Below the pieces are notes generated by a model that saw only the letters and a program-made list of their open reading frames with translations, was not told where the DNA came from and searched no databases. DNA of 64,000 nucleotides from the NCBI GenBank assembly GCA_032358255.1, contig JAULBX010016637.1, positions 248,001 through 312,000 of the forward strand, in the 5' to 3' direction. The position numbers were made by a program, and so were the translations under genes. Shown here in pieces: positions 1 through 12,878 of the stretch; position 1 is the stretch's first letter; each line of letters opens with the position of its first letter. The DNA comes from Heterotrichella gracilis. Lineage: Eukaryota; Sar; Xanthophyceae; Tribonematales; Xanthonemataceae.

Positions 1-1302
1 GAAGGGGCGTTCAAAACACGGGCCGGTCATGGATCTGGATCTGCTGTGGTTAGGGTTTAGGGTTTCTTGCTGACATGGAAGCTCGGTCGTCCAATCACCG
101 CGCTGCCTCCCGTGCCCGCTGCGGCCATGTGTTTCGCCTTGTGTTTCACCTTCCGGCTGACGTGTTCCCCCTGCCAAAACGGTGCTGACGAGACAGCCGA
201 GCACTACTTGTGTCGGCTCTTGTGACTAACCTGTCACGAAACCTCCTTGACGCCAATTGCCCAGGTAGCCCAGCCGCCCTCGCACTTCCGTGTGCCCATT
301 CCCTGCTTCTGTCAGCTGGCGCAGCTCGGTGTGCTTCCCAGTACTCGGTCCTGCATCCGGCAGTTTTGAAACCCCGCCTAGTCGAAAGCCCTGGTGCTCG
401 GAGGAGTCATACTCGCCAGCTCCCACTGACTCCTGTCGTGACCTGTCCAGGTAGGCTTGTGACTAGCTTTGGGCTGATTGCCTTACCTAAAAACTTGGTG
501 CATTATCCCTGGCACACACGGTTGCAACACAAACGGTGGGTGGGGCCCCATGTGGGTTACTGTCGTGGCCCTCGATAGCTAGCGATTCCACGGCAGTCTG
601 CCTTCGGTCTATTAGTTTGGTTACCAGCTAGTGCGTAATCGGTGTTAATAGTGTGTCTAGTGAAGTTTTCTATCGAAGTCAGCACCCCTGTCCCGTGCGA
701 ACGATGCTGTCGTGTGTCATAGCAACCCCATCATCCATCGCATCATCCCGCACCGCCACTGTTGTTCCGTGACTGTGATAAGTGTCATGCGGCAGACGTT
801 GCAAGAATACGCTAGTTGCGTGCTTTTGTGGGGTGGAAACCGGCAACAGGAGGCCGTACTCAAGCAGCTGTGTTCCACCGACAGTGTTTGAGCTGTCGTT
901 GATTGATGGTGGATAAGGTGCTAGTTGCAGCTGCATTAAGCGTGGACGTTGCAGAAAAGCATCTACTGAATATCACACGGTGTTAGTGCATAGTGTAGTC
1001 TGGCGTCAATTGCCTACTGCCTTTGATGGGGCTCTCCCCACAGCTTCGGTCGGTGGGCAGTGACTAGGTTCAGTCATCAAACTCAGTCATGGCTTGTCAG
1101 TTTGTGGGTCTGAACAGCATGTGCTTGCTTTGGGCTCCTGTGGCTTGCCACCAAGTTCCTGTCTTTTTGGTGTTTGCAGGTCTTTTCAGTTGCCCGTAGC
1201 AAAGCTGCTGCAGCTTTGCTGACGTATGTTGTGGTGGAGCCCCTAAGCCACGAACTGGATTCCAGCTCGTTTGAGCGAGGCAACAATACCTTTGACGACA
1301 TC
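1..1302. other. 5' flank of the bZIP gene
   Basis: No coding exon could be supported here. A short telomere-like tract (TTAGGGTTTAGGGTTT) lies at about 50-65. A possible acceptor (TTTGCAG) ends at 1179, and the reading frame is open from 1180 into the bZIP exon, so one or more upstream exons cannot be excluded. The rest may hold promoter and 5' UTR, but no specific element is recognisable. Confidence 0.5.
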
Positions 1303-2910
1303 ATGTTGGAGTCCCTCCATCTCAACACGCAGCAGCTGCCGATGGCGCCACCAGGGCACCACCAGTTCCTCCTCTACCCTGGCCCACCGCAGTTCCACTT
1401 TGACACAATGCCAAGCGGTGCGCAGGACATGCTGAGCCACGTGCAGCCATCCAAGAGGCCGCGGATGTCTCCCCACGACCATCCCAACCTTCTGGACAAC
1501 GTCCTGCTCCCTGGGTCCGACGTGATGGTCTCAAGCGGCATGGGGATGGGCCACCAGGTACGCCGTTGCTTTTTAACTAGGGGTTAAAGAGCCACGGCAT
1601 TGCTCCTCCCGCTTGCAAGATCCTGCTGCAACCTGACGCCTGGGGTTGCTGCCGTGTAGATGGGGTCCAAGCTGCTGCCTATGGCGCCCCCTCCCCCAGT
1701 GCCCCCTGGACAGCGGTCTGGGCTCAAGCCTGCAGATAACCCCTCCCACACCGGCGCCCTGAAGAAGAACAGGCAGCTGTCTAGTGCCACGCTGAGCGCC
1801 CTGGAGTCCCTGCAGAAGCTGGCTGCCTCGCACAGCGACGACAACACCGCCTCTGAGTACGAGGAGGAGGAGGAGGAGGAGCGGTTTGACACCTTCCCCA
1901 CGCGAGTCCCCAAGGGGATCAGGAGCCAGCGCCAGCACACCAACAGCCCCAAGCTGTCCCACACCCCCAAGGTGCGTGTGGAAGCAAATGGCGTGGACTA
2001 TTTTAGGGTGAAGGTATCTCTTACTGAGAACTATTCCCTTACTTGACTATGGTGTCAGGGTGGCAGCACTGGGGAAAGGCCGTGTGCTCACCCACCTCTG
2101 ACCTTCTGCAGGCTCAGCACGGCCTCTCCAGGGATGCCTTCCAGCCGTCAAACACTGGCAGCCCCACCGCAAGCGACGAGTCGCCTAGGTACGTGCTTTA
2201 TTATCACGCCCGCTCACTGGTGGCCAACATATCGGACCTCCAAACATGTCCATTTCTTGCTGTATTTTACTGTCGCTGCGTTCTGTGGTTGCCTTCATTC
2301 ATCGTGTTCTTTTGTGGCTGCTCACAATTGCCTGGTGCACAGGATTGTGAGGGAGGGCAGGCGCCGCGCGGCAGCAGACCTGTCCCAGCACAGCAGCCTG
2401 CACCAGCTGCCAGTGGTGGAGGAGGCGGTGGTGGGCAAGGAGGCGATGCGCGAGCGCAACCGCGAGGCGCAGCGCCGCTTCAGGGAGCGCCAAAAGGTGT
2501 GTGCGCTGGCTCAGCCCCCTATTGGTTCTACCATCACTTGGGTGCCATCATCGCTCTGTTGGTGCTTGTGGCGCGTGTTCCTTCCATGTGACGCGAGGTG
2601 CACACCAGCTGTCCTGGTGGACTGCTTCTCAAGCACCCTGCTGTGTATCACCTGGGGCCCCTGCTGTGTCCAACGCTGTTGCTCGCTGCTGCAGGGGACC
2701 ATCAACCAGCTGCAAGCCGAGGTGGCCCAGCTCAAGCTGGAGAAGATGATCCTGGAGGCGCGGCTGCAGCACTCTGAGGTGCTGCGGCGCAAGCTGCAGA
2801 CCGAGATGGACGGCATCAAGGGGACCACCTCCCCCCCCTCGCCGCCGCTGAGCATGCCGCCAAGCGGCAAGCCGCCAGCCAAAGCGCGGGCGCGTAAAGC
2901 TGACAAGTGA
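1303..2910 (+). CDS. bZIP transcription factor
   Basis: Five exons: 1303-1557, 1660-1971, 2112-2188, 2343-2496 and 2695-2910, giving 337 residues. All introns are GT-AG and the phases agree. The basic region has the bZIP signature N-x7-R (NREAQRRFR, residues 254-262). It is followed across a phase-0 intron by a heptad leucine zipper beginning INQLQAEVAQLKLEKMIL. The protein should therefore bind DNA as a dimer in the nucleus. The N-terminal half is Pro/Gly/Met-rich with an acidic Glu run near residue 154, typical of activation regions; the C-terminus is Pro- and Lys-rich. The start is the first ATG in the open first exon (MLESLHLN). The frame stays open 41 codons upstream to a possible acceptor, so the true N-terminus may be longer. 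Target genes cannot be inferred. Confidence 0.85.
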
Positions 2911-4876
2911 ACGGCGGCGGTGGCCGCGAGGGTGTGGCCAGGGTACAGGTCCTAATTGCGCCTGCGTGGCAGGCTGGTTTACCATTCCCTACGCTGATAG
3001 AGCACACGCTGGGGTTTTGTTTGCTAGCCACCTAGCAAAAGTATTTTCCTTGATATTTCAGACGTATCTTGCCTATCTGTTTCCCCGTATTGTGTCTCCA
3101 ATTTTGAAAGTTGTCTGGCCTTGAGTGGGGCCTTACGTGACCAATACACACACCCTTCTCTTTTGCTGAGGATGAGTGCTTGGTGTAACACTGTTTATTT
3201 GCCACCCAAAGTTGCTCCTGTGAAATAGGCAGCCACTTTGTATCTGCTTCAATTGCTCAAGAGAGCTGGGTTGTATTTTGAGTTCCTGTCCTTGTGTACA
3301 GTAACCGTGCAGTAGGATTTTTAATACGGTATTCACAGCACTGCTTTTCACCAAATTTTGAAATCACTGTCTTGATGGGCTTTCAAATTGGTAGCGGGAA
3401 AGAGTGGTTTTGGTGACAGTGACATGAGTGATGGTATTACAGTACTTGCCAGAGAAGAGTGCAACCCAAAGTCGTAGGTTGACAAGATAGGTGATATTTG
3501 ACACTGCTGTGTATTGGTGTTGATTTAGCAGTACGGAACTTTTATACCTGTGCTAATTGTTTTTGGCTCCTGCTCACGTCTACAAAAAGCGGCGGTCAGG
3601 TCCCAGGTCAGTCTGGGGAACAGTGTTTTCCCCAAGTAGTTTGTGCTCAAGTTGAACGCCTGCATTGCAATTTTCAGACAAAACGCCACTGTGGTTGTTT
3701 TGTCGCTGGTTCCTGAACCACAATTTTCCCAATCGTTTTTGTGACAACCCCTCTGGCACATGGCCCACCAGGTTGCTCACTTTTTCTCACAGTGCAAGCT
3801 GCTGCACATACCTGTGCATGCACGCAGAACCCATTGCACCTTGAAATTTGTTTCTGCTCGCTGCTGTGTGCTGAGCAATTGCTACTGACCAGCACCTGAG
3901 TACAGTACAGCCAGTTGCGTGGGACAACTCGGGCCCCATGGGTCTTTTATTATGGGGCTGCAGCTCCACAGTCCCGTGCTTGGACCAAAACTCCAATTTT
4001 GCTACACTGAATAGTCTTTCCTGTGCTTTGGGCTCACAGTTTCTAATAGTATTTTACAGCTTGGCGTGATAGGGCACTTGGCTATTGGCAAGCATACGTA
4101 GTGTGCTGTGCTCACTGTCATTTTTCCGGTCCTGCGGCACATCCTGCTGCAAAGCGAGGGCGTCAGGGTTCACACAACATGGTCCAATATGTTCAATTCA
4201 CGTTGTAATGCTCGATGTATTGTAGTCAAGTGTGTTCACCTTTGTGGCTGGTCTTTGCTGCATTCGCAGAGGACTGAGCATAGTACTGCCGTGAACCCAC
4301 AAGTGAGCCTTGGCACTGCCTGAGGATTGCAAGCGTTTCACGAGGGTTTTCTAAGGGTTATCTCTCAAACAGCATGTCATGGTGAGTCACTCGGTTTCGC
4401 ACCCACTGGGCAGGCACAGTATGATAGCAGACACCGTAGGCAAGAACCCAGTTTTTCGCCAGCAAAGACAACACTGCTGCCTCATAATTGCCTCCAACAC
4501 AGAGAATAGCTAATCTCGTCAGTGCATGCAATTTGGATGTGGATCACAACTATAGACACATGCACATTGGTGAACCAAGCATGCCCTGTACCATCTTATG
4601 TTCGAAAAGCTTTTTGCAGTGACTGTGGTACCAAAGCAACAAACAAGAGTGTACCTATTGGTTCGATGCTCAGTTGCCCCATATGCATGCACGCATCACC
4701 TTGTGATGATACAGTTGGTTCAGTAGTGTAGGGCGTCTGTTCTCCCCTCCTGTTCTTTGGAGCAACGTAGGTGAATAGGTGGGGCAACATAACCCACTCG
4801 CTAAAATATTTGATGGACTGTCTGAGTGCAAAAAGTTTGAACCAATAGCTGGCATCTGCTTCATGCTCCAAGCCCC
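2911..4876. other. Intergenic region, bZIP to HEMK2
   Basis: This 2 kb region contains the bZIP 3' UTR and the promoter side of the methyltransferase gene. It is relatively AT-rich and has only short unsupported reading frames on either strand. A TGTAA motif, the usual green-algal polyadenylation signal, occurs near 3183, about 270 bases after the bZIP stop. I see no gene or structured repeat in it. Confidence 0.45.
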
Positions 4877-6181
4877 ATGCCAGCCACAGCCAAAATAGCG
4901 CTGACGTGCTTCCACCCAGATGTGTATGAGCCTTCCGATGACAGCTTCACACTCATAGACGCGCTAGTGCCCTACGCAGCAGGTGTGCTCACAGGCCTGC
5001 CCTGCACCTTCCCTCCCACCTGCCCATAACCCACTGGCACCAACCATGGATACCAGCACTGCAGCAAGAAAGTAGCAGACAGCTTGTGCCACTCAACTCC
5101 ATTAAGGCACTGTACCTTGCACCATGTGCTGGCACCACCCATATTGGGCGCCACCTGTTCCAGTCGGGCCCTCACAATCGTAGGCAAGACCAAGGGCGAG
5201 GCATGCACCTTCCTGGAGGTTGGGTGTGGGTCTGGCTACGTGAGCGCGTCAGTTGCCCTGCTACTCCGGGGGGCAGGAGTGGTGGGCCATGGGTGGGCAG
5301 TGGACGTCAACCCAGCGGCAGCAGCAGCCACCGCACAGACTCTTGCAGCGCACTCGGTGAGCCAGGGAACACCTGGCCTGCATGCCAGCGCAGCCAGGGC
5401 TCTTTATTGCCACTTTACAATGCTGCCTTTACAATGCCGCCATACACCGCATCGGCAATGCCACCTTTACAACGCCACCTTTACAATTCCTGTGCACCCA
5501 TTCATGCACCTTTCAAGGCAAAATGCAAGATGGGGATCTAAGTGCAGTCAGCCCCCGCCCGTCCACCTGCCGCCACCCTCACTTTAACATCAAGTATTGC
5601 CCCTGGACTCAGGTGTGCAACGTGGGCATCGTGCTGTCAGACCTGGCCTCAGGGCTGCTCCCACGCCTGCGCCACACTGTCGACCTCCTTGTGTTCAACC
5701 CACCCTACGTGCCCACCCCTGACCATGAGGTGGGGGTGGCAGGCATCACCGCCAGCTGGGCGGGGGGAGATTTAGGGAGGCGCGTCATCGACAGGTTTCT
5801 ACCACTGGTACGAATCCCTGACCCTTGACGATGCATCACGATGCCCAATGGCATGGATGCGATTTCGCCTCCCACCGGCGAGCTGTTTTAGGGGACGGTG
5901 CATATTAATTTCTGGTGGCTTGGTGGGAGCCGTTGGCGCTAAATCCACCTCCGTGCTTTTGCTTTTCTTTCTTTACATGATTGGTGTTTGATGTGTATCC
6001 CCAGGTGGATGACTTTCTGTCCCCCAGTGGTGAGCTGTTCCTGGTGACTGTGCACGACAACCAGCCGCACGCCATTCTGGACCACATGCGTGGCCGCGGG
6101 TTTGATGGGGAGGCGGCGCTGACCAGGCGGGCAGATGAGGAGACACTCACCATACTGCGCATGTGGCGATCAGCTGGGTGA
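4877..6181 (+). CDS. HEMK2/N6AMT1-type methyltransferase
   Basis: Four exons: 4877-4982, 5184-5356, 5613-5807 and 6005-6181, giving 216 residues, close to the 214 of human HEMK2. The N-terminal motif DVYEPSDDSFTLIDAL matches the family. AdoMet motif I is LEVGCGSG (residues 46-53), and the catalytic NPPY, which holds the glutamine amide, is at 122-125 (LLVFNPPYV). The C-terminal part (SPSGELFLVTVHDN) also follows the family. The known role is N5-methylation of the GGQ glutamine of eukaryotic release factor eRF1, acting with a TRM112 partner; histone lysine methylation has also been reported for the animal enzyme. The start ATG at 4877 places the conserved DVYEP at the usual distance. The gene converges on the RING ligase gene downstream. 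Confidence 0.93.
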
Positions 6182-6788
6182 CCATCTGCGCGTGGTGCAC
6201 TCACTGCGCGCAGGTGCTGTGGTGGCATCTGTGCATGCTGCTGGCACACGGCCATGTGGAGTAAATGGGCCCGCCCTGTCACATGGGCAACGCATGGATC
6301 CCCACAGTGGCAGGTATTGTACCATATACATGTGTACTTGGCATGCGCGGGGGATATGTCACGAGGGGATCAGTGGCACTTGTTGCTGGGAGTTACATAG
6401 GTGGAGGTTGACTGGAAACACATCAACTCCTGGACCAATGGTGTTGCTCAACTTGGCACAGCATCGCACATTGCACAACTGATGCACTGCACCAGACCAC
6501 TCCTTGCCAATTAAAGCAGCTCTGTCTTCAACAAATACATATACAAATCAGCACAACTGTATACCCGGCCCTGCAGCTGCAGTCATCGCCTGGTTGCGCC
6601 AATGTGGCACACCACCAAATACCCTCCCCATCCCTTGCTGCAGGGCGGCAGCTCATGCCGCAACCAGACAACCTCCTGCCAACACCCTGCGCCAGTCACT
6701 GCATGCCCTCCCCCACATGCCCTGCCAGCGCCACACCAGTCACCACATGCCGCCCGCAATGCAGCACATGCCAGTCAGCGCCCCGCTG
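6182..6788. other. Convergent intergenic region
   Basis: The region lies between the stop codons of two genes facing each other, so it should hold both 3' UTRs. It contains C-rich short repeats (CACACCA, CATGCC types) and no supported gene. Confidence 0.5.
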
Positions 6789-8982
6789 TCAGCTGTTCAT
6801 TGCCCGCGCCCCAGGCACCGCCGGCGCAGCCTTCTGATCCGAGGTCGCTGGTCCTTTGACCTCCACGCTGCATATGGGGCACACCTGCGCAGCACCAATT
6901 CACACCCTCAGCCTCTGGCGGATGCACTCTCTACAGAATAAAGTGATGATTATCTCTGCCCTGCAGCTGGTGAAATGTGGGCGTATGCAGGTGATTACCC
7001 CGCCCACCCTGCCCAAGACCTAGCGCCCTGCTTGATGGCCTGACCAGTGCGCGCCTGCATGCACGCCATGCACGCCCTGTAACTACCTCCCCTGTGCGGT
7101 ACTGTTACCTTCGAATCAAGAGCATTTTGTCACTTTGCCTTGCAACCCATGCACACCTTTCACTGCTGCAAAACGTCATTGCGCTTGCTCATCAAACCCT
7201 CGCGCCCATGTATCAACACCACACGCAATCATCTTAGTGCAAATGCACCCTCCCCCAAACCCTCCTTACTCACCCCCCTGTGCAATTTGGTTGGTAATGT
7301 TGCATGCGCATGGCAGCAGCTTGCTTTCCTCCTCCCCCTTCCTCATCAGATTCCATGCGGCAGGTGGTGCAACCCCCCCCACCTCCCTGCAAACCCTTCA
7401 CTTTCACACCGCCCCCGCCCCCGCACCCTCCCCACCTTGTTGATCTTGAGCCACTCCCCTATGCAGTCGGGGTGGTAGTTGTGGCTGCAGGGCAGCACCT
7501 TGACCTCCTCACCCTCGCAGAACTCCATGCGGCAGATGGTGCACTGCTCGCCGCCGCCGCACCCCTCCCGCTGGCACCCCTCGCTGCCGCTGCCCGACTC
7601 GTAGCGGTGCAGCTTGAAGGAGCCGATCAGCTCCTCGCTCACGCCGCGGCTCACCACGCCCACCGCCTCGCCCAAGGCGGTCAGCTCCTGTGGGTGGAGT
7701 GGGGGTGAAGGTGGTGGGAAGTGTGCGTCAGGATGGGATGTGGTGGTGGTGGCGGGAAGTCAATGGCTGTTTCCCTGGCGCAAATTCACATATTATGAAT
7801 GCACTTTATGATTGCGGGTTAAAAGAGATAATGGTGGTGATGTCACCCTGTTGTGGCGGTGATGGAGTGCTGTTGAACGGATGGACGTGGCCTTCATGGC
7901 CTAGGCTAGACTGGTGGACATGGACCCTAGCCTAGGGTCTAGGTGATGATGGTGCGTTCAAAATCGTTGCTGTAACGTCAATGCTACAGCCCTATTGCTC
8001 AGGTTGGGCGTCTCCCTGGCTTGGCGTGTATGCAGTCAGGGAGTTTGCATCAAGTGGGAGTGGTTGTTGAGCACTGGCGCTGTACCTCGTAGGACATTGT
8101 GTCTGGGTCTATCGAGTCCTCGGATGCGTACCCCTCCTCCCCGTTGCCATCCCCATCAGGAGCTGCACCAGACCACACAGGCAAGCTTATTAGCCACAAT
8201 AATTGGATCTCTAAGGCACAACTCTCTGATTAGCACAGCAGTTGCGCTAGTGTACCGTCTATGCTGGCGTGCAACACTGTCAGCTCTCCTGTCAAGGCTG
8301 CGTGCATCTTACTGTTGTGTCATACAGTATGCTATCTGCATGTGGGGACCAAGAAGCAGCAGGTTTACGGGGTGTGGGTGTGGCGCACCAAAGCCTGCCA
8401 GAGCCAGCATGCGTTGGTAGTGCGCAGCCTCCTCCTCCTGCTGGAACCTCCAGGCCAGCTGCTCATCGTCAAGGTCCTCGTCATCGTCTGCCTCTGGGGC
8501 ATCTGCGGGTCTCCCCTCGCCACTCCTGTGTGTGCGGAGCAAAACAGTTTGGTGTTGGTTGTTGGCTGGGGAACAGCCCAACTGCAAATCCTGCACTATT
8601 AATATGCCCAGGCCTTGTGTGCCGAGGGACAGGAAAAAGCAGCGTTTATATATGAAAACATGAGGTGTGGGTGTGCACTTATACTGTGCCTGAGTGAGGA
8701 AGTAGCGTGGTGCATGTACCTTGAGTCCACTCCCGCCAGTAACATGAATGCCCGCTCCTGCTCTGCCATCGCCTTGGCAAGAGCCATATCGTCCTCCTGT
8801 TCCAAAAACACCCGTCAGAAAGGATTTGGAAACTGGCGGAAGTGTTTACTGATCACGCTGTGTTGCCCCTCAAATGCACGGCCAAACCGTTCCCAACTTC
8901 CGCCCAGTCCACTCACAAACTTCATGGGCTGCTCAGGCTGCGTCGGTGCCTCCATCGTCTCTGAGCTTTCCTGGAACCGCAT
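6789..8982 (-). CDS. RING-H2 E3 ubiquitin ligase, BIG BROTHER-like
   Basis: Six exons read on the minus strand: 8982-8917, 8796-8720, 8525-8389, 8162-8086, 7687-7436 and 6884-6789, giving 234 residues with exact phases. The C-terminal RING-H2 has CTIC (168-171), CSHNYHPDC and, across the last intron, VCPIC; this supplies the C3H2C3 zinc ligands. The preceding segment (DPDTMSYE then ELTALGEAVGVVSRGVS) matches the block before the RING in plant BIG BROTHER/DA-type ligases, as does the WLKINKVCP ending. An acidic LDDEQLAW helix lies upstream. In plants this family restricts organ growth by ubiquitylating growth regulators; the algal substrate is unknown. The intron before the last exon contains a partial copy of the RING exon (7338-7375). 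Confidence 0.9.
7338..7375 (-). repeat. Partial copy of RING exon in its own intron
   Basis: The stretch CCATGCGGCAGGTGGTGCA on the plus strand is a one-mismatch copy of CCATGCGGCAGATGGTGCA in the RING exon near 7527-7550, which encodes part of CTICRMEF. It lies in the intron following that exon and is short and non-coding here. Confidence 0.6.
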
Positions 8983-10057
8983 TGTTTATTTTGCAAGGCA
9001 CATCCAGTTTTTTACGCGGCCGATTTTCTCAGCAAGCCAAAGCTTGATAGGTTTGTGGCAAGTGTTATGTGTTCTGTGTCCAACCGACAAGTGACTGCAC
9101 ATGCGCACAGACACCACCTCTTGACTCCACGAAAATAGATACAACAACAGCAAGAACAGCAGAGTGCAACAACCCTGTTCACTATGCGTTTATGTACGAT
9201 CAAGGCCTTTGACCAGATGCAACCGCCGCAAACGGCGGCGGCGGACCGGTGAAAACGGCGGCGAGCCTAGGGTTTCCAGACGACCAGGGTCTGAAGGATT
9301 GTGACGGTGCAAGCACTATCTTCACCAAAACCCCTGCTCATGAACTGGGTTTGTGCCAGGGTGGAACCTTGTCTGCCCATGCCATATGGTTGCCTGCCAT
9401 GCGTGCCCACTGGAAGCCCAACTTGGCCTTGAAGGCTATTTAGCGAACACCCAGTGCGTTACAGACCCATCGCAGAAGCAAACACTGCAGACATATAAGA
9501 ATCGTATGCATGCCCTGCATGGGTTCATTGCAGCAATGGCGTTTGCTTTCAAGCGTATTGGTCCCAGCAGTGCTTCAAGCATTGCCAACCCACCAAATGT
9601 TGAATACCTGCCTGCAGATTGGCATGTCACCCACCACTCTTCACCTACTAGTGTCTCCTATGGTAATATACAGCTGCCCTTAAACCATTACAAAAAACTC
9701 AAATTATAAGCATAAAACCGCAATGCCAAGTACCCAATTCCTTGTAGTCAACAAAATAAACACCCCCACATACTTCTCCCACCGCTATATTACACTATAC
9801 ACTCCGCTACATGCATCGTCGCCACCAAAGGCAGTTATAGCCTGAGTAGGACCTCATATTGTACACTAATGCAGCCTACGCCCTGCTTCTACCATTCCAG
9901 CTTGTTCACTACCTACTCACATTATTACCGCCAGCACCACCTTCAGCTCTAGACCCTCCACCCCAGCTACCACTCCCTGCAAAACCCCAGCATACCCTTT
10001 TCCCTAACCCTAAACCCCAGGTCCTTACCCTAATCCCCAAAACCCCCAAAACCCCAG
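8983..10057. other. Intergenic region with 3' telomere-like tract
   Basis: The region separates the ligase start from the 3' end of the next minus-strand gene. From about 9955 it becomes C-rich, and 10002-10055 is a degenerate telomere-like tract (CCCTAACCCTAAACCCC) just past the stop codon of the downstream gene. No supported gene is present. Confidence 0.5.
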
Positions 10058-12878
10058 CTACCGCTCCTTGCTCAGCTCCAGCGTGACCTTGACAGCTATG
10101 TGGTCGCTAGGGTACAGCGTAGGGTCATGGGGGCTGGGCTGGTCCCCCCTCAGCTCCACAGCCAGCGGGCGGCAGCGGTACCCCGGCGCCTGCCACACGT
10201 ACACGTAGTCAAGGCACTCAAACTCGCCGTGCTCCGCCAGCGGCGCCTGGATGCCGGACGGCCACGTGCCCTGCATTGAGGAATTGAGGGTTAGGGTTAG
10301 GGTTTAGGGTTTGCACAGGCACAGCGGCACTTGCACGCATCACAGACGCCGAGCTGTCATGTGTCCTGGTTCGTGAGGGTAGGGCGGTATGGTCAGGGTT
10401 TAGGGTTTGCGTACATGCGTGAAAGAGCTCATCACGCTGCGCACATGCAGGTGGGAGGGGGAGCAAATCCTGCCCGTGATCCCAAGTTAGGACAATCATA
10501 AACAGAACTGTGCCTGCTCAAAGGTCCCTCTGCCACGAATCCATTGTAGTTCTCACTACTAATCCTCGTCACCCCACCTGCGGCTCGCTCCCCTTGAGCG
10601 CCCTGTGCGCAGACACGTAGCCCTGGGCGGCCAGCGCGCGGTGGAAGGGCTCGCTGGGACCCCCGTTGAGGTCCCCACACAGCACAATGGCAGCACACCC
10701 CTGCGTGGGGTGGGGATGATGATGGTGGGGATGAGGATGGGGATGCAGCTGTGAGGATGCACATGGCTGGTAGGGATTTATGTCCTCAAGCGGCACGAGC
10801 AGCATACGCGTGTGGTTGTGGATGTGGTTTGGGTCATGTTGTGATCTGGATGGTGATGGTGCTTTGAATAGTGCGGGGTTGCATTCGTGGATGTGTACGT
10901 GAAATTTAATGTGGGCGGTGTTGTGGAACAAACGACGACGTGTGTGGTGCAGCTCCCACCTTTTTCTCCGCCTCCATCCACCCGCACACCTCCAGCGCCT
11001 GGCGTTGGCGGTTGTCTGTGTGGTCGTGGTCCAGGTGGGTGTTCACCATCCACACGTTGTACTGGTCGGGGCCGTGGGGGATCTGGGGGAGTGGTGGGTG
11101 CGTAGTGGGGCGGCAAGGTTGCATGTGGCAGGGACAGGGGGTAGGGAGGATGCATGGTGGACCGGGGAACATGGAGGCAATGTGTATACCCAGCTAACCC
11201 TCAGTTGAGGGACCCTGCAGCCTGTAGTTGGCCACGCCCCCATCGCTCGCCGCACCATGTGATCATCCAAGCAAATGGGCTGCGCTTCCCCTAAACCCCA
11301 ACCCTGAACCCTAAACAGCTGGCCGTACCGTGACGCATATGCGTTGCGCTGCCCTGAAGTCCCCCAGCTCCAGCACCTCGTGGCGGAACTCGCGCGTGGC
11401 GTGCAGGCGGCTGGCAAGGGAGTTGCCGAAGAAGGGAACAATGCTCACATCCCTGGATAAGAAATAGAGGATTTGAAAAGGGGGAACAAGATGGCGCACA
11501 GCGCAGCATATATATTAATCCTGTTTAACATTTTGCCGCTGCATATGTTGTGGAAAGCTAACATGAAACTCATCATGGAAGCAGAAAGGTTCATCCGAGC
11601 CAGGAAATGCATTTTGTTATTTTACTTCTGTGTGCAGATTTTTGCAATAAAAACACTTGAACCCATGCACCAGCGGCAATGCACCCACCACCGATCCCGC
11701 TGAAACTCACCTGCACAAGCGCACAAAGCTGTTCTGTAACCGGTACCGCTCCCGGAAGGATTCAATCCAGACTGGCATCCTGATGGCCATGTACTGCGTG
11801 GCGCTGAAAAATAACACAAGCCTGTTAACGACAATTTGCAGACACATGGATATTTCATCAGATAAATGGAATATTTAAAATGTGCGGGCAACACACAGGA
11901 TGCATAAGACAAGGGCACAAGTGCCATGCCCCGCGGCGATAAAAAGCCACTCCCCAGATGTGGAGGAGTTAACAAACTACAGTTTCCGGTACATCTTGAG
12001 CCATCAACACTGCAGTCAGACACATATGCGGTGGGTTCCCCACCTGAATGATGCAGCTGTGAGGCAGGATTTGGCAAACCATGCCTTGGCGCCCCCCTCC
12101 TTAATGAGGTTGGCAATGGCTGCTCGGCAGGGGTGTATGTGGTACTCCTTACCCAGAAGCTGCCTGTCTTGACCGAATTCCCCTGTAGTTGAATCAGGGC
12201 AAACCTCAGTTGCTAGCTGTACACAGGCCAAGGTTACGGGTTTGCCATGCATGACTTGGGCAACATGTTCTCATAATTTGGCGGGAGAAGTTTCATTCCA
12301 GATCACACCGTAACCGTGCAGTTTCAGTGAAGTCGTGCGCGTTTAGCCACTAGCAACACGAAAGCTTATGCATGCATAGTGTAACATAGCCTAGCAGTGG
12401 TCCTCTTGGCAGGCCCCTCACCCGTCATGCACTCTTGAAAGAAGAAGACATCTGCGTCCATCTCCCCCACGCACTGCTTCAGCACCGGCGCCCGCTCGCT
12501 CCACCGGTCCATGATCGCCCGTATGTTGAACGTGGCCACAGAAAACGTGACCGCTGGCTTGACACCCATCGCTGTGCGTGGCTCGGTAGCCAGGCGCTTT
12601 GAACGCTTCCTCACATTGCCCCTCCACACCGAGAACGCAGTCAAGGCTGTCAACAGCAGCTGCTGGGAGAGGACAGACAGTGCGCTGAGCAGGTTGGTGG
12701 GGTGTTCATCAGGCAAGGCGATTGATAAGCTGCCTTGTAACGCCTTCCGGCTGGTTCGAGCTCTGTTGCTGACTGGGTTCCGCAGCGCCCTCGGTGCTTT
12801 GGTGCAGGGGACCCTCTTGGCCACCCGTGGTGCGCAATCGCTCGACCAGTCCACAGCAACGCCCCCAGGTAGGGGCAT
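10058..12878 (-). CDS. Endonuclease/exonuclease/phosphatase family protein
   Basis: Seven exons on the minus strand: 12878-12422, 12182-12044, 11803-11711, 11452-11329, 11082-10960, 10700-10578 and 10270-10058, giving 423 residues. All EEP (DNase I-like fold) catalytic elements are visible: VATFNIR (N118), FFFQE (E149), NTHLDHDHTD (N285, H287, H290), CGDLNGGP (D322, N324) and PSDHIAV (D409, H410). These bind a divalent metal and cleave phosphodiester or phosphomonoester bonds. The substrate is not evident; relatives include deadenylases, inositol phosphatases and AP endonucleases. The first 105 residues are basic with a hydrophobic stretch (LLLTALTAFSVW) before RKRSKR, which could be an organelle signal or membrane anchor. 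The ATG at 12878 is the first in the open exon; an internal start at M104 is possible. Confidence 0.85.
10283..10410. repeat. Telomere-like tract before an acceptor site
   Basis: GAGGGTTAGGGTTAGGGTTT and a second GGGTTTAGGGTTT near 10397-10408 lie in the last intron of the EEP gene. In the sense of the gene these read CCCTAAA/CCCTAA immediately before the acceptor at 10271. A matching TTTAGGG-sense tract (about 11290-11318) follows the donor of the exon ending at 11329. Confidence 0.75.

Noticed and set aside
1660-2046. Antisense open frames across the bZIP exons as separate genes
   Set aside because: They mirror the GC-rich sense exons, lack start or splice context, and resemble no family.
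6504-7478. Long overlapping frames in the C-rich region
   Set aside because: They arise from low stop-codon density in C- and A-rich repeats between and within the RING ligase exons.
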